Assembly: GCA_017556145.1 (NCBI GenBank)
Contig: JAFZCU010000114.1
Coordinates: 36,283-100,282, forward strand
Direction: 5' to 3'
DNA: 64,000 nucleotides
DNA from: Prevotella sp.
GTDB taxonomy: Bacteria; Bacteroidota; Bacteroidia; Bacteroidales; Bacteroidaceae
Under the pieces are notes generated by a model. It did no database searches, was not told the origin of the DNA, and worked only from the letters and a program-made list of their open reading frames with translations. A program made the translations under genes and the position numbers. This document shows, piece after piece, positions 46,281 through 56,653 of this stretch (position 1 is the stretch's first letter; the number at the start of each line of letters is the position of its first letter).

Positions 46281-48941
46281 TTAAAGGTTTGCCAATTCCA
46301 CCACCTTATCAACAGCAGCAGAGAGTCCATCGGCATTCTTTCCACCAGCCTGAGCGAAATGGGGTTGTCCGCCTCCGCCACCTTGAATGAGTTTGGCAGC
46401 CTCACGTACCATTTGACCGGCATTCAGGCCATGATCACTGACCATATCGTCACTCATCATGATTGAGAGTTGGGGCTTATTGTTATCATGAGTACCTAAA
46501 ACACAGAGCAGAGAGCCTTCTACGGCAGCACGGATCTTAAAGGCCAAGTCTTTGGCTGCAGCCGGATTCATGGGTAGCACAGCGGTAACAACCTTCACGC
46601 CACCTACCTCACGAGCTTTCTCAACAAGCTGCTTAGCAGCACGTTCCACAGCCTGAGCTTGGAATGACTCAATCTCCTTCTTCATGGCGTCATGCTCATC
46701 GACATATTTCTTAATCACACCTTGTAGGTCCTTAGCATTGTTGAAGAAAGCCTTTACTGCACGCAACATGTCCTCTGTCTGATACAACAACTCCTCACAT
46801 TCCTTACCAGTCTTGGCCTCGATACGACGGATACCTGCGGCCACACTACTCTCAGAGAGAATCTTGAAGAAGCCAATACGACCTGTTGATGAAGCATGGA
46901 TACCACCACAGAACTCGCACGAAGGACCGAAACGAACCACACGCACCTTATCGCCATATTTTTCACCAAAGAGGGCAATGGCACCGAGTTTCTTAGCCTC
47001 ATCGAAAGGCACGTCGCGGTGCTCATCAATGTGGATGTCCTGACGGATCATATCATTCACCATACGCTCCACCTCACGAATCTGCTCATCACTTACTTTC
47101 TCAAAGTGAGAAAAGTCGAAACGTAAAGTGTCGGGACTTACAAACGAACCCTTCTGTTCTACGTGATCACCTAAAACCTGTTTCAGGGCATAATCGAGCA
47201 GATGGGTAGCAGTATGATTGGCGGCAGAGGCATTGCGTTTGTCAGTATCCACACAAGCCATGAACTGAGCCGTAGGATCCTTGGGTAGCTGCTTCACGAT
47301 ATGCACGGTCTGGTTGTTCTCGCGCTTGGCGTCAATGATGTCGATGGTCTCGGCTTCGTTGCAAATGACACCACAATCACCGACCTGTCCACCCATCTCA
47401 CCATAGAACGGGGTGAAATCAAGCACAAGCTCATAGAACTCGTTCTTTTTTTGCGTCACCTTACGATATCTCAGGATATGACACTCGTATTCCGTATAGT
47501 CATAACCCACAAACTGCTGCTCACCAGCAGTCAATTCCGTCCAGTCGGAATTCTCTACAGCAGCGGCATTGCGGGCACGCTCCTTCTGCTTCTGCATTTC
47601 TACATTGAACTGCTCTTCATTGACCGTGAAACCATTCTCACGACAAATCAACTCTGTCAAATCAAGTGGGAAACCATAGGTATCGAAGAGACGGAAGGCC
47701 TGAACGCCATCAAGTTTGCTCTTACCTTCTGCTTTCAACTGCTCCATAGCCTTGTCAAGCAAGGAAATACCTTTATCCAATGTACGCAGGAACGAGTCTT
47801 CCTCTTCCTTCATTACCTTTGAAATCAACTGCTGCTGAGCCTTCAATTCCGGGAAGGCATCACCCATCTCATAGACAAGTGTCGGCACCAATTTATAGAG
47901 GAAAGCCTCTTTCTGACCAAGGAATGTATAAGCGTAGCGAACGGCACGGCGAAGGATACGGCGGATGACATAGCCAGCTTTTGCATTGGAAGGCAACTGT
48001 CCATCTGCAATCGAGAACGACACTGCACGAAGGTGGTCGGCACAAACACGCATAGCCACATTGATATCATCCTGCTGTTTTGTGATGGGAGTTTCCTGCT
48101 CTTCCTCAAAAGTTACATATTTCAGTCCTGTCAACTCCTGCTCAGCCTTAATGATTGGCTGAAAAACGTCTGTATCATAGTTGGAGTGCTTACCTTGCAG
48201 CATACGGACGAGGCGTTCGAAACCCATACCCGTATCGATTACATTCATGGAAAGCTTCTCCAATGAACCGTCAGCCTTACGGTTAAATTGCATAAACACT
48301 AGATTCCAAATCTCAATTACCTGGGGATCGTCCTGGTTTACAAGTTCACGGCCACTCTTACCCGAGGCCTTGCGCTGCTCAGGTGTACGAGAATCAACAT
48401 GAATCTCTGAACAAGGTCCACAGGGACCTGTATCGCCCATCTCCCAGAAATTATCATGCTTGTTACCATTAATAATATGGTCTTCTGGCACATGCTTAGC
48501 CCAATATTCCGCAGCTTCATCATCGCGGGGGATATTCTCCTCAGGCGAGCCTTCAAAGACCGTCACATAGAGATCTTCGGGATTCAGTTTCAGCACATCT
48601 ACCAGATATTCCCAAGCCATGTCGATGGCACCCTCTTTGAAATAGTCACCGAAACTCCAGTTACCAAGCATCTCGAACATGGTGTGGTGATAGGTATCGT
48701 GACCGACTTCCTCCAAATCGTTGTGCTTGCCTGAGACGCGGAGACACTTCTGGGTATCAGCACGACGACGCGGCTCCGGGTCGCGAGTACCGAGGATAAT
48801 GTCCTTCCACTGGTTCATACCTGCATTCGTAAACATCAGCGTGGGATCATCCTTAATCACCATAGGAGCTGACGGTACGATAGCGTGCTGCTTCGACTCA
48901 AAAAACTTCTTAAATGAGTCACGAATCTCATTTGCTGTCAT
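46281..48941 (-). CDS. alaS: Alanyl-tRNA synthetase
   Basis: 886 residues from ATG 48941 ([19 protein letters not shown]); an in-frame GTG at 48965 is possible but less likely. Class II catalytic core with motif 1 ([24 protein letters not shown]) and [32 protein letters not shown], editing domain with zinc-binding [13 protein letters not shown] and [13 protein letters not shown], and the C-Ala domain with [16 protein letters not shown]. Charges tRNA-Ala. Divergent from topoisomerase IV; merR follows. Confidence 0.97.
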   Translation of the reverse strand: MTANEIRDSFKKFFESKQHAIVPSAPMVIKDDPTLMFTNAGMNQWKDIILGTRDPEPRRRADTQKCLRVSGKHNDLEEVGHDTYHHTMFEMLGNWSFGDYFKEGAIDMAWEYLVDVLKLNPEDLYVTVFEGSPEENIPRDDEAAEYWAKHVPEDHIINGNKHDNFWEMGDTGPCGPCSEIHVDSRTPEQRKASGKSGRELVNQDDPQVIEIWNLVFMQFNRKADGSLEKLSMNVIDTGMGFERLVRMLQGKHSNYDTDVFQPIIKAEQELTGLKYVTFEEEQETPITKQQDDINVAMRVCADHLRAVSFSIADGQLPSNAKAGYVIRRILRRAVRYAYTFLGQKEAFLYKLVPTLVYEMGDAFPELKAQQQLISKVMKEEEDSFLRTLDKGISLLDKAMEQLKAEGKSKLDGVQAFRLFDTYGFPLDLTELICRENGFTVNEEQFNVEMQKQKERARNAAAVENSDWTELTAGEQQFVGYDYTEYECHILRYRKVTQKKNEFYELVLDFTPFYGEMGGQVGDCGVICNEAETIDIIDAKRENNQTVHIVKQLPKDPTAQFMACVDTDKRNASAANHTATHLLDYALKQVLGDHVEQKGSFVSPDTLRFDFSHFEKVSDEQIREVERMVNDMIRQDIHIDEHRDVPFDEAKKLGAIALFGEKYGDKVRVVRFGPSCEFCGGIHASSTGRIGFFKILSESSVAAGIRRIEAKTGKECEELLYQTEDMLRAVKAFFNNAKDLQGVIKKYVDEHDAMKKEIESFQAQAVERAAKQLVEKAREVGGVKVVTAVLPMNPAAAKDLAFKIRAAVEGSLLCVLGTHDNNKPQLSIMMSDDMVSDHGLNAGQMVREAAKLIQGGGGGQPHFAQAGGKNADGLSAAVDKVVELANL

Positions 48942-48986
48942 TGATGTATTGCGTTTTGTTTCCACCTTATTTATAAATTACGGGTG

Positions 48987-49044
48987 CAAAGGTACAAAAA
49001 AAATCCAAAAATGACCGCATTCTCAGTTTTTTTTCGTACTTTTG
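48987..49044. promoter_or_regulatory. Divergent alaS and topoisomerase IV promoters
   Basis: Minus-strand -7 box TACCTTTG (48987-48994) for alaS and plus-strand TACTTTTG (49037-49044) for the topoisomerase gene, 42 bp apart. Neither has a clear TTG at the usual distance. The plus-strand box shows that ATG 49071 rather than an upstream codon begins the topoisomerase gene. Confidence 0.65.
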
Positions 49045-49070
49045 CAAGCAAACTGAAGACCAAACAAATT

Positions 49071-51764
49071 ATGGATGACGAAATAAAGGACGATGATATC
49101 CTCGAAGAACAGGAATCAGAAGGAGGCACAGAAGGCCATTCCGACTATAAACCCGTAAACCGTTTCGATGCTGCAGCGGTACACCATTTGTCTGGTATGT
49201 ACCAGAATTGGTTCCTGGATTACGCCTCGTATGTAATCCTGGAGCGTGCCGTACCCAATATCGAAGATGGTTTCAAACCCGTACAGCGACGCATCATGCA
49301 CTCTATGAAACGCATGGACGATGGCAGGTATAATAAAGTGGCGAACATTGTGGGGCACACCATGCAGTTTCACCCCCATGGCGATGCCTCCATCGGTGAC
49401 GCCCTCGTACAGTTAGGCCAGAAAGATCTGCTCGTAGACACGCAAGGAAACTGGGGTAACATCTTGACAGGCGATAAGGCCGCAGCCCCACGATATATTG
49501 AGGCTCGACTCTCGAAGTTTGCCCTCGACACCGTGTTTAATCCCAAGACCACAGAATGGCAGCTTTCCTATGACGGACGAAACAAGGAACCGATATCGTT
49601 GCCCGTGAAGTATCCGTTGCTGCTTGCACAAGGTGCAGAAGGCATCGCCGTGGGACTATCTTCGAAAATCCTGCCCCATAACTTCTGCGAAATCTGCGAT
49701 GCAGCCATCCTTTACCTGCACGAGCAGGAGTTCCACCTCTTCCCCGACTTCCAGACTGGCGGCAGCATCGATGTTTCGAAATACAACGATGGTCAGCGAG
49801 GGGGTGTGCTGAAGGTACGTGCAAAGATTGAGAAACTTGACCAGAAGACCCTCGTCATCCGCGAACTACCCTACTCCAAGACCGTCGGTACCCTCATCGA
49901 GAGTATCACTAAGGCTATTGAAAAAGGAAAGATCAAGGCTAAGCGTGTCGACGACCTCACATCGGCACAAGTTGAAATTCAAATCCACCTGATGCCAGGT
50001 GTGTCGAGTGATAAAACTCTCGATGCCCTTTATGCCTTTACGGATTGTGAGATTAACATCTCACCCAACTGCTGTGTCATTGCTGATCAGAAACCACAGT
50101 TTCTTACGATTTCTGATGTCCTTAAACACAGTGTCGAGCGCACCAAGGACCTCATACGCCAAGAACTTGAGATCCGCAAGAACGAATTGTTAGAACAACT
50201 ACACTTCTATTCTCTCGAAAAGATATTTATCGAGGAACGCATCTATAAGGACAAAAAATTCGAACAGGCTCCGACTGTTGATGCTGTTTGTGAGCATATT
50301 GACGATCGTCTGACTCCATATTACCCTAGTCTTATACGGGAGGTTACGAAGGATGATATTCTCAAATTGTTGGAAATCAAGATGCAACGCATCCTGAAAT
50401 TCAATAAAGATAAGGCAGATGAACTTATGGCCCGTATCAAGGCCGAAATCGAGGAGATAGACCGGGATTTAGCAAACCTCATAGAAGTGACGGCCAGTTG
50501 GTTCCAGTTCCTCAAGGACAAATACGGCAAAGACCACCCGCGCCTGACAGAAATCCGTAACTTCGACACCATCGAGGCAACCAAGGTGGCCGAAGCCAAC
50601 CAGAAGCTCTATATTAACCGTACCGACGGCTTTATCGGCATGGGTCTGAAGAAGGATGAGTTTGTTTGTAACTGTTCCGACATCGACGATATTATCATCT
50701 TCTACAAGGATGGTAAATATAAGGTAATCCGTGTGGCCGACAAGGTATTCGTAGGCAAGAATATCCTTCACGTGGCTGTCTTCAAAAAAAATGATTCGCG
50801 TACCACCTATAATGTCGTTTATCGCGACGGAAAGAAAGGCTGGTACTTTATGAAACGTTTCAATGTGACCAGCATGACCCGCGACAAGGAATACGACCTG
50901 ACACAAGGTACACCAGGCTCTAAGGTGATGTATTTCACGGCCAATCCCAATGGTGAGGCGGAAATTATCAAAGTGACCCTCGATCCCAACCCCAAACTGA
51001 AGAAGATTTTCATCGATCAGGATTTCTCTGAAATAATGATCAAGGGACGTGCTTCAAAGGGGAACCTACTGACAAAGAACCCCGTACATCGCATCGGCCT
51101 GAAGAGTCACGGACACTCTACCCTTGGTGGGCGCAAAGTATGGTATGACCCCGATGTGAACCGTTTGAACTACGATGACCACGGACGGCTGCTTGGTGAA
51201 TTCTACGACGAAGATCAGATATTGGTGATTCTCGATAATGGTGATTTCTATCTGACTAGCTTCGATTTGAACAACCACTTTGAGTCCAACATCCTGCGCA
51301 TTGAGAAATATGATGTAGATAAAGTCTGGACGGCCATTCTTTTCGATGCTGACAATCAGGGGTATCCCTATCTGAAACGATTCCAGATGGATGCTTCAAA
51401 GAAAAAACAGAACTGGCTCAGCGATAATCCAGCCTCGAAACTCATCCTACTGACGGACACCACATATCCGCTCATCAAGGTCACTTATGGTGGCGTTGAC
51501 GAATTCAGAGGAACAGAAGAAATCGATGCAGAACAGTTTATAGCCATCAAAGGCTTTAAGGCCAAAGGCAAGCGTCTCAGCACTTATCAGATTGAAAGCA
51601 TCGAGGAAATGGCACCCGTACGTTTCCCAGAAAAACCTAAAGAACCGGATAATCCTGAGGATGAAGACGACTCTGAAGAAGACATCGGTCCTGATGAAGG
51701 AAAAAGTGAACAACAGATACGTGACGAAATGACTGGCCAGCTACGGCTTTTCGATGACGAATGA
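49071..51764 (+). CDS. parC: DNA topoisomerase IV subunit A
   Basis: 897 residues from ATG 49071. The catalytic Tyr142 is in APRYIEARLSKF; the winged-helix fingerprint VPNIEDGFKPVQRRIMHSM and HPHGDASIGDALVQLGQKDL are type IIA features. The C-terminal beta-pinwheel region (from ~GMGLKKDEF) has LTKNPVHRIGLKSHGHSTLGGR but no GyrA box QRRGGKG, which favours ParC over GyrA. The tail is Glu/Asp-rich. Decatenates chromosomes after replication. The partner parE is not in the window. At the quinolone-contact position equivalent to E. coli ParC Ser80 there is Ala106. Confidence 0.93.
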   Translation: MDDEIKDDDILEEQESEGGTEGHSDYKPVNRFDAAAVHHLSGMYQNWFLDYASYVILERAVPNIEDGFKPVQRRIMHSMKRMDDGRYNKVANIVGHTMQFHPHGDASIGDALVQLGQKDLLVDTQGNWGNILTGDKAAAPRYIEARLSKFALDTVFNPKTTEWQLSYDGRNKEPISLPVKYPLLLAQGAEGIAVGLSSKILPHNFCEICDAAILYLHEQEFHLFPDFQTGGSIDVSKYNDGQRGGVLKVRAKIEKLDQKTLVIRELPYSKTVGTLIESITKAIEKGKIKAKRVDDLTSAQVEIQIHLMPGVSSDKTLDALYAFTDCEINISPNCCVIADQKPQFLTISDVLKHSVERTKDLIRQELEIRKNELLEQLHFYSLEKIFIEERIYKDKKFEQAPTVDAVCEHIDDRLTPYYPSLIREVTKDDILKLLEIKMQRILKFNKDKADELMARIKAEIEEIDRDLANLIEVTASWFQFLKDKYGKDHPRLTEIRNFDTIEATKVAEANQKLYINRTDGFIGMGLKKDEFVCNCSDIDDIIIFYKDGKYKVIRVADKVFVGKNILHVAVFKKNDSRTTYNVVYRDGKKGWYFMKRFNVTSMTRDKEYDLTQGTPGSKVMYFTANPNGEAEIIKVTLDPNPKLKKIFIDQDFSEIMIKGRASKGNLLTKNPVHRIGLKSHGHSTLGGRKVWYDPDVNRLNYDDHGRLLGEFYDEDQILVILDNGDFYLTSFDLNNHFESNILRIEKYDVDKVWTAILFDADNQGYPYLKRFQMDASKKKQNWLSDNPASKLILLTDTTYPLIKVTYGGVDEFRGTEEIDAEQFIAIKGFKAKGKRLSTYQIESIEEMAPVRFPEKPKEPDNPEDEDDSEEDIGPDEGKSEQQIRDEMTGQLRLFDDE

Positions 51765-51827
51765 TATTCAAATATAATTAATGTACACGCGCGAAATGGA
51801 TAGTTGGGCTATTTTTAGCATAAACAT

Positions 51828-51858
51828 TTGGCAGAGTCAATAAAAATGCTTAACTTTG
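51828..51858 (+). promoter_or_regulatory. Promoter of tRNA-Leu
   Basis: TTG (51828-51830), exactly 20 nt, TAACTTTG (51851-51858), 35 nt before the tRNA. Confidence 0.82.
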
Positions 51859-51892
51859 CACCCACTTTCCATCAAAAAAACACATACGGAAG

Positions 51893-51973
51893 GCGCCTGT
51901 GGCGGAATTGGTAGACGCGCTAGACTTAGGATCTAGTGTTTATGACGTGCAGGTTCGAGTCCTGTCAGGCGCA
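51893..51973 (+). tRNA. tRNA-Leu (anticodon TAG)
   Basis: 81 nt including discriminator A. Acceptor stem GCGCCTG/CAGGCGC, anticodon stem-loop CTAGA-CTTAGGA-TCTAG giving TAG (reads CTA), a long variable arm (TGTTTATGACGT) as in type II tRNAs, T-loop TTCGAGT. CCA is not encoded. Confidence 0.97.
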
Positions 51974-52042
51974 CTTTTAGTACAAATATGGCAGAAAATT
52001 AGAAGAAAATCGATAAAAATCAAAAAAAAACTTAAACTTTTC

Positions 52043-52073
52043 TTGGCAGTTTGAAATAAAATGCCTACATTTG
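52043..52073 (+). promoter_or_regulatory. Promoter of the second coiled-coil lipoprotein/OmpA module
   Basis: TTG (52043-52045), 20 nt, TACATTTG (52066-52073). Leader of ~50 nt is A/T-rich with ATATATATATG at ~52097. Confidence 0.8.
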
Positions 52074-52128
52074 CAGCGATTTATGTAGTGAAATCATATA
52101 TATATGTCTAATTATAATTTAAAAATCA

Positions 52129-54096
52129 ATGAAAAAGAAAATTGTTAATGGTATTCTCTTAGTGGCAATAATGTTTGCTACTACGAGTGCATTTGTTTCT
52201 TGTAAGGACACAGATTCCGATGTGAAAACGGAGTTGGATGCAAAGTATGCCGCACTTGAGAAGAAGTTTGCTGATTTGCAGGATCTCGTCAGCAAAATCA
52301 AGAGTTGCGATTGCGAGGGCAAGTACTACACCAAGGCTGAAATTGACAGCAAGCTACAAGCTCTTAATGATGCTATTACTGCTGTCAAGAACATGATTCC
52401 AGATGTTAACGGATTTGTGAAGACATCTGAACTTGATAGTAAGGTTCTTGCATTATTGGCCGATTATTACACAAAGGCACAGGTAGAGACCGCTATCGCC
52501 GAAGCACTGAAAGGCTATGTTAAGATTGGTGATCTTCCCGGTGGTGGTTTGACAGAGGATCAGGTAAACGCACTTATTATTGCAGCACTTGGTGAATATG
52601 CGAAGAAGAGCGAAATCCCTGAGGCTGGTCTGAGTCAGGCAGAAGTTGAGAATCTCATCAAGAAGGCTTTGGAAGATTATGCAAAGAAGAGCGAAATCCC
52701 TGAGCCAGGTCTGACACAGGAACAGATTCAGAAACTCATCGATGATGCTATTGCTAAGATTAATCCTGGTTCTGAAGGTCTGACAGAGGCTCAGGTTAAT
52801 GCACTCATTAAGGCTGCCTTGAATGACTATGCAAAGAAGAGCGACATTCCTGAACAGATCACTAAGGAAGAGATTATCAAAATTATCGAGGAAACGATTG
52901 AAACAACAGATGTCGATCTGACCGCCATTTATATGACAGAGGTAACCAGTCTCAGTGTTGATCAGGTTGTGAACCCAATGTTCGAATTCAACACCCCGTT
53001 CGGTGTAAACTCTAACGTTCTGATTGCATTCTTCGGTGAGCAGGCAAAACGCGACATCTACTTCCCGAAAGGAGCTGAAGAGCCACTCGTTTGGAAGGGT
53101 GATTATATGATTGAGGGTACAGGTAACGCAGGTAAACTTTATGTAACTGTGAACCCCAGTTCTGTTGATTTCACAGGTAAGACCTTGAAGCTCGTGACCA
53201 CCACTGGAAATGAGGCTCCTGTCGAGCTGACTCCTTTGGTAGAGTCTGAAAAAGAACTCAAGTATATCACTCGTGGTGACAACGCATTCTATGAGACTTA
53301 TGCCACAATTCCTCAAGGAAAGATTGCCAAGGCTTTCTTCACATGGGAACCAACAGATATGCAAGCTTTCAAAGATCAGATTATTGATTTATTGAAAAAT
53401 CGTGGTAAAGAAGACATCGCTGATATGTTACAAACTCTCACCAATTTGGTTGCAGGAAATGACATTCCAGCATATCGTCTACAAGCTGCTTGGGGTGAAG
53501 GTTACTATACCTATTCTCCTGCTAACATTGCAGCCATCGCACTTAAGCCGTTGACATATGCATTTGATCTTGTTGACGAGGGTCAGATAAATGACACCCC
53601 CATTTCTGAACTTGAAAGACTTGAAACCTATATTGTTAATAGAGCAACAAAGGATCAAAGTACTCGTACAAAGATTTGGAATTGGTTGAAGGTATTTAAC
53701 AAAGAGACAAATAAGTGGCTGAACAATATCAATTGGGCACTCCAACCCACGATGTTCATTGAGGCTAATAACGAAATTTCACGTCCTGGCATTATGCTTA
53801 ATTACACAAGCTATGACCCAGGTGAGATTACACTTATTCCATCATCTTGGACTGTAGAACTCTTTGCTCCTGCATTCAAGAAGTATGTAGTTGTTACAAG
53901 TGTTGATGGAAATCCCGTTAAGGCTGATGACCCTGTTAATGCAGGTCTGCTGGGTAAGGTTATTCCCGGAAGTGTAAACCAGATTCCATTCACTGTTGAG
54001 GCTGGCAAGACATATGAAATCCAGTATTCAGCCCTTGATTACGAGGGAAATTCCAGAACTTTGACCTATTATATTAAAGGTAACAAGAAAAAGTAG
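52129..54096 (+). CDS. Coiled-coil/stalk surface lipoprotein (module 2)
   Basis: 655 residues. The signal peptide ends in lipobox FVSC (Cys25), followed by KDTDSDVKTELDAKYAALEK, a coiled coil; then stalk-like repeats. YYTKAEID occurs at 66 and YYTKAQVE at 113, and 27-residue units start at Tyr130, Tyr157 and Tyr184 (YAKKSEIPEAGLSQAEVENL), with another YAKKSDIPE at 234. These resemble YYTK stalk repeats of phage tail fibres and other trimeric fibres. From ~265 the protein is beta-rich (TAIYMTEVTSLSVDQVVNP, PSSVDFTGKTLKLVT), with no enzyme motif that I recognise. A paralogue in architecture of the 1333-residue protein; both start FxSCKD and both are followed by an OmpA gene. Codon use suggests high expression. 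Function unknown. Confidence 0.84.
   Translation: MKKKIVNGILLVAIMFATTSAFVSCKDTDSDVKTELDAKYAALEKKFADLQDLVSKIKSCDCEGKYYTKAEIDSKLQALNDAITAVKNMIPDVNGFVKTSELDSKVLALLADYYTKAQVETAIAEALKGYVKIGDLPGGGLTEDQVNALIIAALGEYAKKSEIPEAGLSQAEVENLIKKALEDYAKKSEIPEPGLTQEQIQKLIDDAIAKINPGSEGLTEAQVNALIKAALNDYAKKSDIPEQITKEEIIKIIEETIETTDVDLTAIYMTEVTSLSVDQVVNPMFEFNTPFGVNSNVLIAFFGEQAKRDIYFPKGAEEPLVWKGDYMIEGTGNAGKLYVTVNPSSVDFTGKTLKLVTTTGNEAPVELTPLVESEKELKYITRGDNAFYETYATIPQGKIAKAFFTWEPTDMQAFKDQIIDLLKNRGKEDIADMLQTLTNLVAGNDIPAYRLQAAWGEGYYTYSPANIAAIALKPLTYAFDLVDEGQINDTPISELERLETYIVNRATKDQSTRTKIWNWLKVFNKETNKWLNNINWALQPTMFIEANNEISRPGIMLNYTSYDPGEITLIPSSWTVELFAPAFKKYVVVTSVDGNPVKADDPVNAGLLGKVIPGSVNQIPFTVEAGKTYEIQYSALDYEGNSRTLTYYIKGNKKK
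52516..52836 (+). repeat. 81-bp in-frame repeats in the stalk lipoprotein gene
   Basis: Units encoding YAKKSEIPE plus ~18 residues begin near 52516, 52597, 52678 and, after a 69-bp insertion, 52828. Conservation at nucleotide level is high in GCGAAGAAGAGCGAAATCCC-like segments. Confidence 0.8.
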
Positions 54097-54117
54097 AATT
54101 CATAAACGACAAAGAAT

Positions 54118-55230
54118 ATGAAAATGAAGAAAACAATATTGTCTTGCCTGTTGGCACTGGGATTCCTCTCAGTATCCGCACAGGATCAGCAGCCTAAGAC
54201 GGAATACGTTTTCAATCCTCACTGGTATGTACAGATACAGCCATTAGGACTTCAGCACACACTGGGTGAGGTTGATTTCGGCGATTTGAATTCATACAAT
54301 GTTCAGGCTGCTATCGGTCGTCAGCTCAGCCCAGTATTTGGTCTTCGTCTTGCCGTGAATGCATGGCAAAGCAAGGCTGGTTCTGAGATAAACGGACAAA
54401 AATATCTTTGGGACTGGAAATATGTTGCTCCGTCACTTGACTTGACAATTAATCTCTCAAATGCACTCTGTGGCTATAACCCCAACCGTGTTTTCAACTT
54501 CGGTTTGTTCCTTGGTGGTGGTGCTAATATAGGCTTCAGCAATGATAAGGCAGCTGATGCCCAGAAAGCCATGGGCGAAAAGCAAGGCGTGAATTCATTA
54601 GAATATCTCTGGGATGGAACAAAGATTCGTCCGTTTGCACAGGGTGGTATCACAGCAGACTTCAAACTGAGTGATGCAATCAGCTTCGGTATTGAACTGA
54701 ATGCTAACACCCTTAGCGACAAGTACAACTCTAAGAACGCTGATAACTGGGATTGGTATTTCAATGCCCTCGCTGGTATAAAGATCAACTTGGGTCCGAC
54801 CTATACCACCCGCGTTATTCCTGCGCCAGAGCCCGAAATCCGCTATGTAGAGAAGGTTGTTGAGAAGGTTGTGGAAGTTCCCGCTCCTGTTGCAGCACCC
54901 GTTATCGAGCCTATTCGTCGTGATGTATTCTTCAAGATTAATTCTTTCAAGATTCAGGACTCAGAGGCTGGCAAGGTTAAGGATATCGCAGACTACCTGA
55001 ACAAATACCCCAATGCAAAGGTTGTTGTAACAGGTTATGCTGATGCCGGTACTGGTAATGACAGAATCAACGACCGTCTTGCTGCTCAGCGTGCTGACGC
55101 CGTTGTGAAGGCTCTCAAGGAGCAGTACTTTATTGCTGCTGACCGCATCTCTTACGACAGCAAGGGTGCCCGCGTTCAGCCGTTCGCTGAGAACGATATG
55201 AACCGTGTAAGCATTTGTATTGCCGAGTAA
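54118..55230 (+). CDS. OmpA family outer-membrane protein (module 2)
   Basis: 370 residues. Signal peptide MKMKKTILSCLLALGFLSVSAQ, N-terminal beta-barrel (WYVQIQPLGLQHTLGE, GLRLAVNAWQSKAG, WYFNALAGIKINLG), a linker with PEPEIRYVEKVVEKVVEVPAP, and a C-terminal OmpA domain ([43 protein letters not shown]) almost identical to that of the other OmpA protein here. Peptidoglycan-anchored porin, probably with the lipoprotein encoded 21 nt upstream. A terminator follows. Confidence 0.95.
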   Translation: MKMKKTILSCLLALGFLSVSAQDQQPKTEYVFNPHWYVQIQPLGLQHTLGEVDFGDLNSYNVQAAIGRQLSPVFGLRLAVNAWQSKAGSEINGQKYLWDWKYVAPSLDLTINLSNALCGYNPNRVFNFGLFLGGGANIGFSNDKAADAQKAMGEKQGVNSLEYLWDGTKIRPFAQGGITADFKLSDAISFGIELNANTLSDKYNSKNADNWDWYFNALAGIKINLGPTYTTRVIPAPEPEIRYVEKVVEKVVEVPAPVAAPVIEPIRRDVFFKINSFKIQDSEAGKVKDIADYLNKYPNAKVVVTGYADAGTGNDRINDRLAAQRADAVVKALKEQYFIAADRISYDSKGARVQPFAENDMNRVSICIAE

Positions 55231-55253
55231 TCTGAATAAGAATCAATAACAAT

Positions 55254-55305
55254 GCCCAACCCGGCGGCGGAATCGAAAGAGGAAGTTCGTAGGGTTGGGC
55301 TTTTT
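55254..55305 (+). terminator. Intrinsic terminator after module 2
   Basis: GCCCAACCC (55254-55262) pairs with GGGTTGGGC (55292-55300), then TTTTT. The 29-nt loop is unusually long. The next gene starts 13 nt later. Confidence 0.8.
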
Positions 55306-55317
55306 AAATGAAAGAAC

Positions 55318-56562
55318 ATGAAAAGAGTATTACTTACAAGTATAATTGCTATAATGGCATTCCCGCTATATGCACAATATTCAGGTTTTTACAGAATAAT
55401 GAACCGGGGAGCTGCAGGCAGATATATTTCTATTCAAAATACTAAGGTTAGTGATGAGAGTAAAAATATCAACTATTCCAGTGGAGTATCAGTAAATACA
55501 GCTGTTGAAGCACTACAATTAATTAGGGCAAAAGATAAAGACAGCGACGCTGGTACAATATTATATATTACAGGCGATAACGATGGACTTACCCTTGAAG
55601 CTCAAGGAATGAACACTCAAAAGCTATTAAACAATTTAGGCCAAGGCGACATCAAACTCCTAAGGGGCGGTAAGGGAGAGTTATATACGTACGTCTCGGG
55701 CTATCCTATATATTTGTTAGACTATGGTTTTGATTATCCCACTACGAGGAAAAGTACCTGTGGTGTAGCTACATCATCATGGATCAACAAAGGTCTAGAA
55801 ACGGATGAAAAAAACTATATCTATTGGACACTCAAGAAAATTGATAATGATAAAGAATATTTCGGAGTAAAGCCAAGTGAAGGAATACAAATCGGTGACA
55901 AATACTACACGACTATCTATACCACTTTTGCATTCCAGATTCCAGAAAGCATGAAAGCATTCTATATCGATCAGTATAACTACAGTGGAACACCTGTTGC
56001 AGAGTTGAAAGAGATCACAGACAGGAAAATACCCGCTTCGACGCCTGTTATCATAGAATGCTCTTCAAGCGATGTATCCGAGAATAAAGTAATGCTGTTA
56101 AACGACAGTCCGAGTTCCATCTCTGGCAACAAACTGAAGGGAAATGTATTCTGCTATATTCCAGAGGGCAATGAAGATCCGAAATTGAAGAATGCACTTG
56201 AATATGCAAAGAGCACCATGCGAGTACTTGGGTCTGTAAATGGGCAATTAGCTTTTGTTGCTGATAACGACAACGCATTGAGAGTTGTTACAAAGAATGG
56301 TAATAAAGAGAAGTACATCCCTGCCAACAAGGCATACCTGACTATCAATGCTGCAGATAACACTAAAACAGCCGCCGGCATCAAACTGCTTCTGCCAGAT
56401 GAGTATGCAGTGGCTGTTAGCATCAGCAAAGTCGCTGCAGACGAGCAGGTTAAGACTGGCATTTATACGTTGACAGGTGTAAAAGTGAAAGAAGACAACA
56501 ATTCAGATGGCTTGCCCAATGGTGTCTATATTATCGAAGGCAAGAAACAAGTCATCAAATAA
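55318..56562 (+). CDS. Secreted protein with Por-secretion-like C-terminal motif
   Basis: 414 residues. Signal peptide MKRVLLTSIIAIMAFPLYAQ. The body opens YSGFYRIMNRGAAGRYISIQN, like ricin/RICIN-type beta-trefoil or similar glycan-binding starts in Prevotella proteins, then mixed alpha/beta with no catalytic motif that I recognise. The C-terminus, GIYTLTGVKVKEDNNSDGLP followed by NGVYIIEGKKQVIK, has the L/G-x-K-V ... GVYII-GKK-VIK pattern of the short type-9-secretion-like C-terminal domain common in Prevotella surface proteins. A/T-richer than its neighbours. Located 13 nt after a terminator. Confidence 0.72.
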   Translation: MKRVLLTSIIAIMAFPLYAQYSGFYRIMNRGAAGRYISIQNTKVSDESKNINYSSGVSVNTAVEALQLIRAKDKDSDAGTILYITGDNDGLTLEAQGMNTQKLLNNLGQGDIKLLRGGKGELYTYVSGYPIYLLDYGFDYPTTRKSTCGVATSSWINKGLETDEKNYIYWTLKKIDNDKEYFGVKPSEGIQIGDKYYTTIYTTFAFQIPESMKAFYIDQYNYSGTPVAELKEITDRKIPASTPVIIECSSSDVSENKVMLLNDSPSSISGNKLKGNVFCYIPEGNEDPKLKNALEYAKSTMRVLGSVNGQLAFVADNDNALRVVTKNGNKEKYIPANKAYLTINAADNTKTAAGIKLLLPDEYAVAVSISKVAADEQVKTGIYTLTGVKVKEDNNSDGLPNGVYIIEGKKQVIK

Positions 56563-56590
56563 TCAAGATAAGATATTGTTGAGTTAAGAT

Positions 56591-56622
56591 AAGAGCCTCT
56601 TTTTCTTTCTAAAGAGGCTCTT
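56591..56622. terminator. Bidirectional terminator between convergent genes
   Basis: AAGAGCCTCTTT (56591-56602) and AAAGAGGCTCTT (56611-56622), a perfect 12-bp stem with an 8-base loop, flanked by A/T. Serves the secreted protein (+) and the OMP gene (-). Confidence 0.85.
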
Positions 56623-56653
56623 ATTATATAAGCGGTACGTCTTATTGGGAAAA

